Shown: in pieces, positions 49,101 to 60,656 of the stretch
Layout: the number at the start of each line of letters is the position of its first letter
How positions within the stretch are numbered: the first letter of the stretch is position 1
Origin: Strigamia acuminata
Lineage: Eukaryota; Arthropoda; Chilopoda; Geophilomorpha; Linotaeniidae
NCBI GenBank assembly: GCA_949358305.1
Contig: OX442315.1
Location: 18,812,427-18,876,426 of the forward strand
Length of the DNA stretch: 64,000 nt
Direction: 5' to 3'
Notes under the pieces: model-generated
Databases searched by the model: none
Told to the model about the DNA's origin: nothing
The model's input: only the letters and a program-made list of their open reading frames with translations
Made by a program: the position numbers and the translations under genes

Positions 49101-51287
49101 TGGTGACTGGAGATAATTTATCAACTGCTGTCAACGTCGCGGAACAGTGTAACATGATCAGTGATGTCGATACAGTGGTATCGGTTAATGCGGAGCTGAT
49201 CGCAGAGTTTGATAAATTACTACTCATAAATTTTGAAGACCTAAAAACTGTAACGTTGTCCAACAAAAATCATTCTGCGCTGTTTTCAAATCAAGTACGA
49301 AGACGTTTAAAAGAAATGAAAACTAAAAAGATGTTACTTTTTTTTTTTTTTTTTTTTGGTAGGATTGTTGTGTGAAATTAATGACAAAAAATAAACACCA
49401 TTTCGTACTAGACGGTCAAACGTTTAATTTACTGCGCCTTTACAATCGTGAGTTATTGCAAAAAGTTGTTGAGGAAGGGACTGTGTTTGCGAGAATGCTG
49501 CCTGAGCAGAAAGTGCATTTAGTTACATGTTTGCAATCCTTAGGGTAATTAGATGACGCTACATTTCTGTTATTTGTTTTAAAATGATTTTCTTTCTTTT
49601 TAGGTATCAAGTTGGAATGTGTGGGGATGGAGCGAATGACTGCGGAGCATTAAAATGTGCTCATGCTGGTGTTTCATTAAGTTTTGCTGAAGCATCTGTG
49701 GCTGCTCCTTTTACGTCTAAAAACCAAAATATAAGTTGTGTTCTTTCTCTTATGAGGTAATTAACGCATTTATTATAAATACAGACATCAATGTTTTAAT
49801 TTAAATTAATAGAGAGGGTCGAGCTTCTCTCGTATCCTGCACGGGAATTTTTAAGTACGAAGTTGCTTATTGTTTTTCTCTCTTATTTGTTACACTTATT
49901 TTGTTCTATGTAAGTTTGATGTGCGAATTAAGATTGATAATTGTATTTAATTGTTTTTGTGTTTATAGATCGGGCTTAGACCTAACGACGGTCACTATTT
50001 ATATTGGGACCTCGCTCTTAGTGTTATTCCCGCTATGTTATGTGGGTAGTTTTTAATTTAATTAAAAAATCGCAATTAATCTTACTATTTTATGTTAATT
50101 TTAGTTGGCAACTCCAATGCATATACTGACGTAGTTAAAGCGCAACCTCTGAAAAAATTATTTGCGATGGTACCACTGATATCAATTTTCATATTTTTAG
50201 CTTCGCAGATAATAATGTACATCATTTGTTGGGAATTCTTAAAAGCACAGTCATGGTAATTTTGTATTTAATATTTTGTTTATTACGATCATTCCTAAAT
50301 TTATGTTGTCTAGGCATGAGGAATTTAAGTATAAAGTTGGAGTCCTGATACTGCCTCCAACTTCAGAAACAACAACTTTATTCACTGCATGTGCCTTCAG
50401 CATTTTAACGGCAGTTGTTATATTTTCTGACGGGCCGCCTTTTCGACAGCCGATATACACCAACAGTAAGTTTTTAGTTTACGTTTTTAAAAACTAACCC
50501 TAACCTTAATATTTTATTTTAGAATTATTAACAGCATTTTTATTGATAATGTTTATTTTTTCATCTTATTTAACTATTTACCCATCAGAGTGGTTAACGT
50601 CTGCGTTAACGGTGAGAAAACAAAGTTTTATAAGAAAATTTGATTTCAAATTTTCATTTATTTAGTTAAAAACCTCACCCGAACTCGAATACCACATTGT
50701 TCTATTCGGAATTATCGTAGGACATTGCTTACTCAGCTACCTCCTCGAGGTACGTTTTTAAGTCAATGTCGTATTTCCAAAACAAGTCCGTAATAGATGT
50801 GTAATAATATTTTCTAGGAATATTTTGTCAAAATATTTGTTGCAAGATTTCTAGCTCCCTTTTTACGATCGAAATTTGGTTCTACTACTCCTCACGAACA
50901 GATTAAACTTGAGTTAGAAAACGATGAATTATGGCCTCCAATAGGCTGCACATTAAAACAAAATTTGCCACCGCAAATTAACGTCATTAATACAAGTGAC
51001 TACGACCGTAAAAGAAACCGTAGTAAGTCTACCGTTAGTGCTATCAGTGCTATGTCTGTTTGATGTACTAATTGTATAATTTAAGCGTTAATAAATCAGC
51101 TTTTTTAGGGTTCGATTGTGATTGTGATGCAATTGATGATGAAATAGATATAGGACTTCGGGATCACGGCTCATTAGTCTCGGATAACCGAACGTCACTG
51201 GGTGATTCTGATGATTTAGATTCGGGACTCCCAGAGCCATACACGTGGAGACATTTTTGCGATCCGATACTGTGCTATGAAAATTGA
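46179..51287 (+). CDS. P5B-type ATPase, ATP13A2/ATP13A3-like polyamine transporter
   Basis: Late endosomal/lysosomal P5B ATPases export polyamines to the cytosol. I read 26 exons: 46179-46226, 46284-46451, 46523-46665, 46726-46873, 46933-47067, 47132-47198, 47255-47383, 47442-47600, 47661-47818, 47870-48058, 48121-48182, 48239-48383, 48444-48536, 48597-48747, 48812-48932, 48985-49294, 49363-49544, 49604-49756, 49813-49909, 49969-50041, 50105-50255, 50314-50465, 50523-50611, 50666-50749, 50818-51022 and 51109-51287 (3,591 nt, 1,196 residues). Motifs: N-terminal hydrophobic hairpin ([20 protein letters not shown]), [11 protein letters not shown] (A domain), [12 protein letters not shown] (P5B-type PPxLP), phosphorylated Asp in [10 protein letters not shown] (about residue 447, split by an intron), [26 protein letters not shown] and [13 protein letters not shown], then the C-terminal membrane helices. 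The donor at 49295 and that at 48537 are least certain. Without the last intron the protein would end about 14 residues after 51022. The exact paralogue (A2, A3 or A5) is unresolved. Confidence 0.93.
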
Positions 51288-53163
51288 AGCATCTCGGAAA
51301 AACGCAAACACTAAAACATTTTTTTGAAATGCACTAAAAGAGAGCAGAACTTTATTTTCAAATGTGTTGAGAAAGATACTTATCCACATCCACACATACA
51401 TTTCAAACGATTCCTTACAGAATACACGTTCGTTCACTCCTATAATAATCCTATTACAGGAAAAAAAAATCAACAACTTTTCAACACTTATCGAGAAATA
51501 CAAAATATTGAAGGAGGGGAAAACGTAAACATGACTCGATTTTTAAAATATACATCTAAGGAGCATATAAATTACAATCAAGCAGGTGTGTGAAATCTGA
51601 AATCTGAAATCTCAATTCAAATAAGACTCCCGTGTCAATTTTGTTATGCCAAACATGAACAAGTGAAGATGTGAAATTTTATGATTGCAATACCGAGTAC
51701 TTAATAATAGTCAAGTTATTTATTATGATCAGAATATTTTAAGATTGACAGTTTTGTAGTGGATTAATTAACTAACCAGTAAATCTAGACAGTATATAGA
51801 TTATTATATTGTGCCATAGATGTTTTGTTTTTAGAAACAATCCAGCCACAAACTTGTAACTCTGCGTTTGATAAACATGTCCAATTTCATTCCGGGTCTT
51901 GTTTTGACAGATGCGCAGTTGCGATTGACAGTTTTATTTTTTCCTTTTCTTTTTTTTTATCGTGGAAATTTTCTAGCAGAATTGACTCCTCGAACACAAA
52001 ATGAGATTGCAAAACAGCGTCAAAACCCACATAAAATTAGAAATCTTATTTTTTTTGTCTTCTTCCTTTTATACAAAGGCGCCATTTTGTAATATGTCTT
52101 GAGCCCATACCACCACATAAATAATGCCTCAACAATCCCAAAAAAAGAAAACATTATACATGTCAAGATTTTTACATTCAGTACAAAATAAATGTAAAGA
52201 AAATTGCATCTATAATATGTTAGGGTTAAACATTTACGTGTTACAATACTCCGTTTCCTGCATCTACCGGTATAAAAGTGTACTAGATCCTAAAATCTAA
52301 ACCATGGTTTATATAAAAGTAATAAACAATTTAAAATGTTAATACTGCAGTAAACTACAATGTGTACCAGTATCTTTTAAACATCAGCACAATTTGTAAC
52401 ATTTTTCATGTTATTACAACACTGATCCTCATCACAGCCATTTTGTTAATGACACAACTCATTGGCAAAACAACGTTTACAGCACAATTACATTTTTTTG
52501 AGGGGCAAATGTATGTAAGTACAAGTTTGTGGTTAGTTTGTGAATTAATTAATTAGTAAAGAGGATAAAATAATTATAACATTCAAGTTAAATCTAATAT
52601 TTTGTAAGGAATATCAAATCGAATAAAGTCGAAAAATTCACATAACCTCAACTAAACCCAAGTTTATCATTTTTTTTTTATTTCGAACAATTATATGATT
52701 AGATGAGTTTGGGTAACAGTTTACAAGATTACAATCTCCGATCTTGGCACTGGCTTTGTTTTTTCATCTTTAAAAAAAAAATCTGCAGCTGCGAAAGAAG
52801 AAATTTGCTGAAGCAGTTGTTTTCATTCCATTTCATTCCTACTCGGGAATACCTTCTATCGACGTCGGGGTCAGCCCATTCTGAGGCAGTCCTGGCGACA
52901 CGCATTGTGGTGGACTCTGTAAATATCCATTTTTTTCCAGTTTAGAAGCAGCTTTTTTTTTAAATCTAACCACTGCAAAAATGCGTCGATTATTAAACTC
53001 GCAGAAAATTCGTTCGCCAAATTTCTATTCTATTTACTTTTTTAAAATAAAAACAGCGGTGCATCATATGTACATTGGAAAATAAACAGACTGAAAAAGA
53101 TAGGGAAATGAAGAAAGGAATTCTTAAATTTTACATCGGGTTACGAGCCGGATTAAATCGAGA
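51288..53163. other. 3' regions of the convergent ATP13A and MAP genes
   Basis: No coding exon is convincing. AATAAA near 52186 (+) could end the ATP13A transcript and TTTATT near 52677 could end the MAP transcript on the minus strand. The long ORF at 51324-51593 (+) follows the ATP13A stop without family similarity and is probably 3' UTR. Confidence 0.45.
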
Positions 53164-56100
53164 TTAAGTGGTTGTTTCATGGGATGCATTCCGACATACC
53201 TGACTTTCGGAATTTGATTGAGATGTAGGCCGCCTACAATCGTCATAGATTACAACAGCACCACCACCGGGTTTGTGCATGACATTGTCCAACGATCCAA
53301 CTTTGGATTTTGCCGAGTCTTTAAAATTCAACTTATGCTCTTCGATCTGGAAAACAGGGGGTGCAGTGTGAATTGGCTGATGATATAAATTCAAGTGTTG
53401 AGTTTAAAATGCGCAAATGCCCGACCATTCTCTTTCTTTTTTTCTTTCTCCATAAAAATTTATCAACAGTATAAACAGTGAAAGCGGATTTAAGTGGTGC
53501 AAAAACTAAAAGCGTTGTTTATATAACGTATAACAGAAAATATTAAAAAATAATAATAAAAAATAAAAAAAATAAGCGATTGCATTTTTTTTATTTTTTT
53601 ATTTTTTTACCTGAAGTTTACCACCGCCTGGTTGGTGCTTGAGGTTTGCAACGGAGCCTACTTTTGATGTAGCCTTGTCTTTGAAATCGAGTTTCATTGA
53701 TTCTATTTTTTTCTCTCCACCTCCGGGTTTGTGATTTGAATTATCTAATGAACCAACCTTCGATTTTGCATTCCATTCTAATTTTTTACTTTCTATCTAA
53801 AATTTAAAATACAAAACAAAGCGTTAAAAACATGGCCAATAATAATAATAATCATCACAAAGGTATCGGGAAACTGTTTTGTATTTTGAATGATTCTTAA
53901 ACACCAATGAACTTTAGAATAATTTTTTTTTTAAAACTTCTATTGGGGCTAACACGAATTGGGTCTTACGGCAGCATTGCACTTTGTGCATTTGCATCAC
54001 TGTCTTACAAAACAGATTCTGAATACCCCCGTGTGAGAGAAATGCCCGTACTTTCTTATCTCCACCTCCAGGTTTATAGTTTGCATTCACAGCTCCAACT
54101 TTCGATTTAGCTTGTGAAAAATTGAGTTGTTTTGACTCAACTCTCACTGTTCCACCGCCAGGACGATGGGTCATGTTAGTCATGGAACCGATTTTCGATT
54201 TCACTTGCTTCAAATTTGGGGATGCAGCTTGGCCAACAACAATTTTGTTCATAGGCAATTCTAGTCACATGAAAAGAAGAAAAACAAAATTGAACGTTAA
54301 GCAAAAAGGAAACACACTATCAACTTTTTAATTTTAAAATTTCATCTAATTCCATCGTTCGATTCGTCACGAATAGTTAAGTCAAAGTTGATTAAGTCGT
54401 AAATAACATCTTGGCGATGATTGAGATGTCCTTCACGGACCCGTACCTGATGGATGATGATTAGGTGGTTCCACTTGACTATTTGACACATTTTGTTTCA
54501 AGGCCAACTTACTTTTCTGTTCCAACGTCGGCGTTTTTCCGTTGAATTTCATTCCTGATGGCGAAAGTGGTGTTCTTGCGGATGCCATTTGTTTTGTGGG
54601 AGATGTGAGCGCTTTGGTAGGAGACGGTAAACGTTTAGTCGGTGATGCAATTACTTGCTGCTTTCGCGGGATGCCTTTGAGAGTTGTGGGAACGTTCTTC
54701 TTGGTTTCAACCTGCCACGATGTGAAATAAATTGTTAACGTCATGTCCTCTGCCCACAAGTTTCCATTCGACTTTAGTTTGTCCCAGAAATGTGTGGAGA
54801 TCATTTCAATGCAACTGCTGATTTTCATATAAACAACTTTTATAACATAAACGCTTTTGCGTGTCTTATTAATCCGCACCCTACATGTTCCACCTGAGTA
54901 CTGACCAGGATGTATTTTCTTCAAAATTCAACTCCCCAAGGTAAAAAGAATGAAAAATCTGCTACCTTTGGGCGAAAAAACATTTTTTTTTCTAACTCAA
55001 TTTCATTTTTTCGAATTTCATTATAAAAACAGTACCGTTGTGCATAGAAACGAGTTTTATCTAATGCAAAATGCATTTTAAAAAAATAAAATAATAAATT
55101 CGGTCGAAACAACACGTAGATTTTTGTTTAAACGTGATTAATTCAAGTTTATTTACCTTGGCCTGGGTTGTTTCATCAACACCACTGTCATTGTCTGCCT
55201 CTAAAAGCAAATAAAAAAAATTAAGAGGTTTAAAAAAAATCAAGGAATTAACATAAAAGGAGATTAAAATTTGAGTTGAAACATGTGCAACAATCGTGTA
55301 CCTTCTTACGACCTCATTTAAAGTCAGTGCCAAAGCAAATAATAAAAAAATTATATGTCTCAAGTTGACACACAGTAGCAAAATTTAGGCCTAAGAAGTG
55401 ACAAATGAAATTGCCTCTTCTCAGGCTGGAATGGCCAACGCTTCGATTCCGGAGTGGAGATGGATGATGAAAAGATGTCGGCAGATCACGCCAACATCTT
55501 CCTCAATCAGCCAATAGCAGTGTGAGAATGAAATAATAATTGTAGAGGGCAGGAAATGGAAAGCAACGCGTAACTCATTTGGCAACAGGCCTACATCTAT
55601 ATACACAAAGAATTCTACAAGAATTGCTTCGAAATTTCCTCATCAGATTAAGATAGTGTTGATTTACACTTGTTTATTGAATATTGCAACAACAATTTCG
55701 TATCGCGCAACTATGTAATAATATCAAATCAAGGTTGAATTAGCAATTACCGCCTACAAGTTGTACATAGACTCGCTCGTTGGTCTGAAACTAGTTCAAT
55801 TAAGGCGATTCAATTAGACATGAAGGAATAATAGGAGTGCACAACTCCTACACGTACAACAAGTTATTAAATTTAAACTCAACCATTGCACGTTATATAT
55901 AGGCGATGAACGTTTGTGTGCAAAAGGCAAAGTTCCAAGTCTTTATATAAACACTAGTGGAAAATCAGTGTTCTCTTTGAATACATATATGTTTAAACAA
56001 GTAACTCATTCCTTCGAGAACAAATACAATTATAAATTAATTCCAGCCTTATTAGATCCAATCACAAACTCTATTGATGCCATAAGGTTATTTAATGCAT

Positions 56101-59100
56101 CCGGTCAAAGCTTTTGAAGAAATATTTTTTTTCTCATCTTGTGTATTCCTAATCATCACACCCACATTTGTTCCAATCAAATGAAGATTACTTTTGTGTC
56201 GTTAATGGCTGATCCTAAAAACACCCCCTTAAGATGAATGAACCACTCATTGAAATTGCTGCAGCTTCTATGCTTTGTCAAAGATGGATGAGTTGACCCT
56301 GAACTCTACAATCAAATTTATTTATTCTCCAACACAAACCCAACGACAACTTCAATAAATAAATAAAGAAAAATGTTTTTTTTTTAAAAAAAAAACTAAA
56401 ATAAAGACAATCAGTAAATGGAGATAAATTAAATCATTTCCTTAATTTATCTTCTTTTTTTCTTGTTAAATCTAATTAGATTGCTTTGCAAATGAATACC
56501 AAATCAAAAATTTGCATTACAGCAATCAAAAGTTGCTTTTGGAATAATAAAAAAAAAAAGAAAAGATTACTGGAATTTAAACTAGCACGCATTTAACAAC
56601 AAATGTAAATAAACATAAACAGCTGATAAATTGATTTTACATGTTGCGAAATGGGATTATTGTCACGCGGATGTATTGATGGGAAATTTAACTGCCAGTG
56701 GAAAGTAGGGCATGCATAATAGAAAAATACAAAAGGAATATTTAAATAAAATTCCCAAGGACCCAGACTAGACTAAAATGTGCAGGGCCTAAATCCTCAC
56801 GCACCACGAAGCAAGAGCCACCATGTTGAGGAAAATTCTCGAAACGATCGATCTAAACATGGCAAGGTCGTCGTACTCGCACACTTTAAAACACAAGCAT
56901 TGCCATTTTTATTACGCGACACAACGGTGCCAAAATTTAAAAATCAGAGGCTTAAGAAGTCCTCTTTGCCTTTTTTCCACCGTTAAAATGTCAACGCCAA
57001 ATGCTACAGTTGAAAATGCTATTGAAATAGTGAAGGAAAAAAAATGAAGGTCTTATTTTTTGCGATCGATTCAAAATGTGGCGCAGTTGGTTAAGGATTG
57101 ATATGCGCGAGTATTTTGCATATAAATACTGTCAAAAATTGACAGAAGATTTTTAGTTTAGTGATGGAAAATGGATTCTGTCCCATGCGGATGATGATGA
57201 GGATGCTGTGAGCTGCATGCAATGGTATTTTAGAGATGAATTTTATAAATAAATGGGTGAAAGATGAATACAAAATACACACCGAGTAGGCATGACGCCT
57301 GATTTGTTGTTTTCACGATGCTTTTTTGGGCCTTTTCTACGGGAGTAATGACGAGAAGCTCTAACTACTAAAAACGGTTGCACCAACAAATGTAGAATAA
57401 ATTCTGCCGAACCACCACCACCACCAAACGGCTGTTGCTGCTGCTTTGTGCTTCCAGACCCGACTCCTCAATCAGCCTCAGTCTGGCTCGTTAAGAGCAA
57501 GTTTCGCTTTCGGTATATTACAATACAACCTCACACTTTTCTAATTAATTTCCAATTAGTAAAATCAAACTGCGAAATTAAATAAATAAATTGCAAGAAA
57601 TTGTTGCCATTAATTATAATTAAATATTTTAAGAGGAAAAAATGTGGGAAAAAAATATAATTTCGCTTCAATGAATCATTCATTATTAGGAAATAATGAT
57701 AATTATTCGATATGTCAGATTTAAGACTGTTTCGCACGCCTACAGCAACGTGTAATTACTGTCAGTTAATGTGACGCCATGCGTCCAATTTTCTGCTCCT
57801 CATATGCACACACAAAAAATATTTTGTTTTGCTACGATACAAATGCGTCCGGTAGTTTAATCTCAAATTAGTCTTTAATGCTAGTTGATCCTCGCTAATT
57901 TACAATTTACTGCAAGTTTTTGACCTTAACTGTTGAGCAAAAATATAAAATGAGGACAGCTAATATGGTAATCGAAAACCGCCGACGCCCCATGATGTCA
58001 TTATAGTACGAGGACCTTATGTATAATTTACACTCTGTGGTAAATGCTAGAGGAATTTCTTTGCAAACTTCTAGTTTAATCTAAAAATCTAACTGATAAA
58101 CATCAACTGACTCATCCGAAATGGGTTTTTACAAGGGGTAGAACAAACGAGCAACTCATAGTTGAAAACACTGGTGCCAAAGCGAAAATAAAAATGATAA
58201 ATGAGGAGAGAGAGAGAAAAAAAAAACAAAGAAAGAAGGAAAATAAAAAAACAAACAAACCGAAAAAGCCCGAAATATTTATTTCTTTTCAAAATTAAAA
58301 TGAAAGAATAAATAATAGAAAAAGAGAAATATAATAAACAAAAAAGTGCAGCAACGTGATTGATTATCATACACAGTTCCCCACCTTTTTTGCCAAGTAT
58401 CTTTCCCCTAGACGCTGATTTTTTAGCTGCGGTGGCTGTGGTGACACTTTTAACGGGCAGATGCATTTTCTTAACGCTTTCCTGTTGCAGCAGGGATTGT
58501 TTGCTGGCAATAATCTCAAGCTTTTCATTGCAAGGTGCCGTTTTTCCATTTTCATTCAATGCTTTCTCTTTCTCCGTATCCTTTATCTCTTCCACAAGTA
58601 AATCCGAGTCCTTTTCCAACTTTCTACTCGGAATGATACTTGTTTGTTTGAGTGCATCGTTCTCTTCAGTTTCCACGAAACCTTGTTCTGTAATTACGTC
58701 AGAAGACGATTTTCCACTTCTTTCTTCGTCTCCTTCTAATTCGGATTGATTTTCTTCCTCCGTGCGCTGGTCTAGAGGTGTTGATTTAGCTTCCACCTCC
58801 ACTACACTCGTGTCAGCATTTTCTGTCTCGGATTTAAAGGCGCTGTCTGCCTCGACATTTATTTCCTCCTTTTCTTCTTCTAATAATTCAATTTGCATGG
58901 TTTCATGCTTTTTTCCGTCCAATTCCGCACTGACTTGAGGTCTAGTTGGCTTTCTGTACTGAAGCATCTCAGGAATGCCTTCTTTTCTCGAAGATTCGTG
59001 ATGAGAATCCAAGACTTCGCTAGTGAAAGGACTTGGCGTCCATTGGTCGACACTCGGGGTTATCTCTTTTTCCGAGTACAATAATTTATCTTCTTTAACA

Positions 59101-60656
59101 GATGTTTCCATCGGAATTAAAGGCCTTGACTCTAGACTCACTCTCCTTGCTTGCTCTTCTAGCACAGCAGCTGTAGACTTTGATAACTGACCTTCGCCGG
59201 ACACAGTTTCTAGTTTGCTTGCAGCAGCTGCTTCTGAATAAATTGTCGATTTTTCTTGCTCGCAACCACCCGTCAACAGTTTATCATGAATATCGCTCGA
59301 AAGGATCTCAGAATCCGCGTTTTCTGTACTATTTATATTACTCAGTTGTTCTGATTCAACGTCTTCTTCACTCCCCTTCACTTTAAATTCAATCGGTTGG
59401 CCCGTATTTTCTTCTATAGCTTGTAATCCGACTTTTTCCGATAACTGATGCAAATGAAACTCAGTCGATGTATCATGTCCCTCGACAAGTAATTCTGAGT
59501 TATCCTCCTCTTCATCGCTATCGATTTCATCACCTTGTGCTGGTGCTTGTTCGTGTTCATCACCATCTCCGAGCATAAAGTCTATTTCCACTGAACCCTG
59601 ATCGCCGTCCATTTGATCCTCACCATCTGGTGCCAACTCGAGGCCTTTCGACCTCCCATTTTTTAATACATCTTCAAATTTTAACTCTTCCAGCATGAAA
59701 ACGTGGCTTTCACTTTTGGCATTCGCTGAAATTGGAACGTCAGTTGGCTCAAATGAATTAGTTTCCGCACGCGCCACGTCGACGTTTTCATCCATCAAAT
59801 CTTCCGGTTTTTCTTTTTTTAAATCAATTCCACTTCCATGCTCGTGTTTAGCATTTCCAGGACTGTTTTTCTTGTCACTGGCATCCGCTTCTGCGCCGCC
59901 GCCTTGTAAAAACGTCTCGACTTCCGTCTTGTTTTCATTGATCTCGCTGTCTACTTTTTTAGTGTCAACATTTATTTCTTCATCAGCATTTTTGTGAACC
60001 AACAGTGAAGCATTAATGGGATTCTCTATTGATTCTGATTCGGCGCCCACAAAAACACATTTAACTTGGTTTTGGTTTTGCAAAGACTTTCTATCTATTT
60101 CATCCAAAGACTCCCCCGACTCGCCCGTGGGTTTTGCCTCTTCCTCACTCTCTTCCTCTTCTGGGAGTAATATTTGGGCAGAAGTGTCATCAGTAAACGT
60201 GTCGTTGTCCATTTTCGTGCTTTTCCCCGTAGTTTCCTCTATCGATTTCATGTTAGAATCTTCACAATTCACTTCTGAAAGACTCAACTCTGATTTATCT
60301 GATTTTTCACTCGTCAAACTGGCTGAACACACTGTTGTTGCAAGCGTGGAACTGCCATTGGTCGTATTATTTGATGAAACAGCCGCCGCAGTCGCCGCAA
60401 TCTCGTCGTCTGCGTTGTTTTCGATTTTCGGCGTTACGACCGATGCGTCGTCGTTAGCACCATTTAGAGAAAACTCATTATTCGATGAACACATACTCAA
60501 ATTGTGATTTTGTTCCATTGTCTCGGCTATTCCTATTGACTCTTTTTCACAGCCACTCACGTCTGGTTTTGACTGGGATGAATCGGTTTGTTCAGTTTCT
60601 TTAATCCCTTTCGAGTAACACGCATCTTCACAGTCGATCTCCGTTTTGTAATCCAT
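53164..60656 (-). CDS. Tau/MAP2/MAP4-family microtubule-associated protein with five repeats
   Basis: Microtubule-binding and stabilising protein. Six minus-strand exons join in phase: 58385-60656, 55157-55200, 54447-54711, 54052-54260, 53611-53796 and 53164-53346 (3,159 nt, 1,052 residues). The first exon encodes a 757-residue, highly acidic, low-complexity projection domain ([17 protein letters not shown] start; runs such as [15 protein letters not shown]). A basic Ser/Thr-Pro linker follows ([20 protein letters not shown]), then five tau-type repeats from about residue 877: [63 protein letters not shown] and [16 protein letters not shown], and a short tail ending [13 protein letters not shown] ends and HKLNF spacing are diagnostic. 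The first donor (AAAAAAG|GTGGGG) is weak by consensus but gives the right phase. Further alternative exons in the 3.2-kb intron are possible. Confidence 0.9.
56823..57260 (+). other. Intronless open frame with mitochondrial-like start, possible processed pseudogene
   Basis: Inside the large MAP intron, on the opposite strand. An ATG at 56823 opens 74 codons: a basic, hydroxylated stretch, then [20 protein letters not shown] and [11 protein letters not shown], then a stop. Just beyond, in shifted frames, [12 protein letters not shown] and QLVKD could recall the start of a glutaredoxin or thioredoxin-like fold, and [19 protein letters not shown] follows. The similarity is weak and from memory; the frame is broken by stops. 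It may equally be chance. Confidence 0.2.
57290..57500 (-). promoter_or_regulatory. Possible internal promoter or alternative first exon of the MAP gene
   Basis: A compositionally distinct block inside the large intron has (CAC)n/(GCT)n runs and CAGACCCGACTCCTC. On the minus strand it leads to an ATG (MPTR) next to GTGTGT, a donor-like site, at about 57280. The phase does not fit the next known exon, so it may be an untranslated alternative first exon. Confidence 0.2.
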
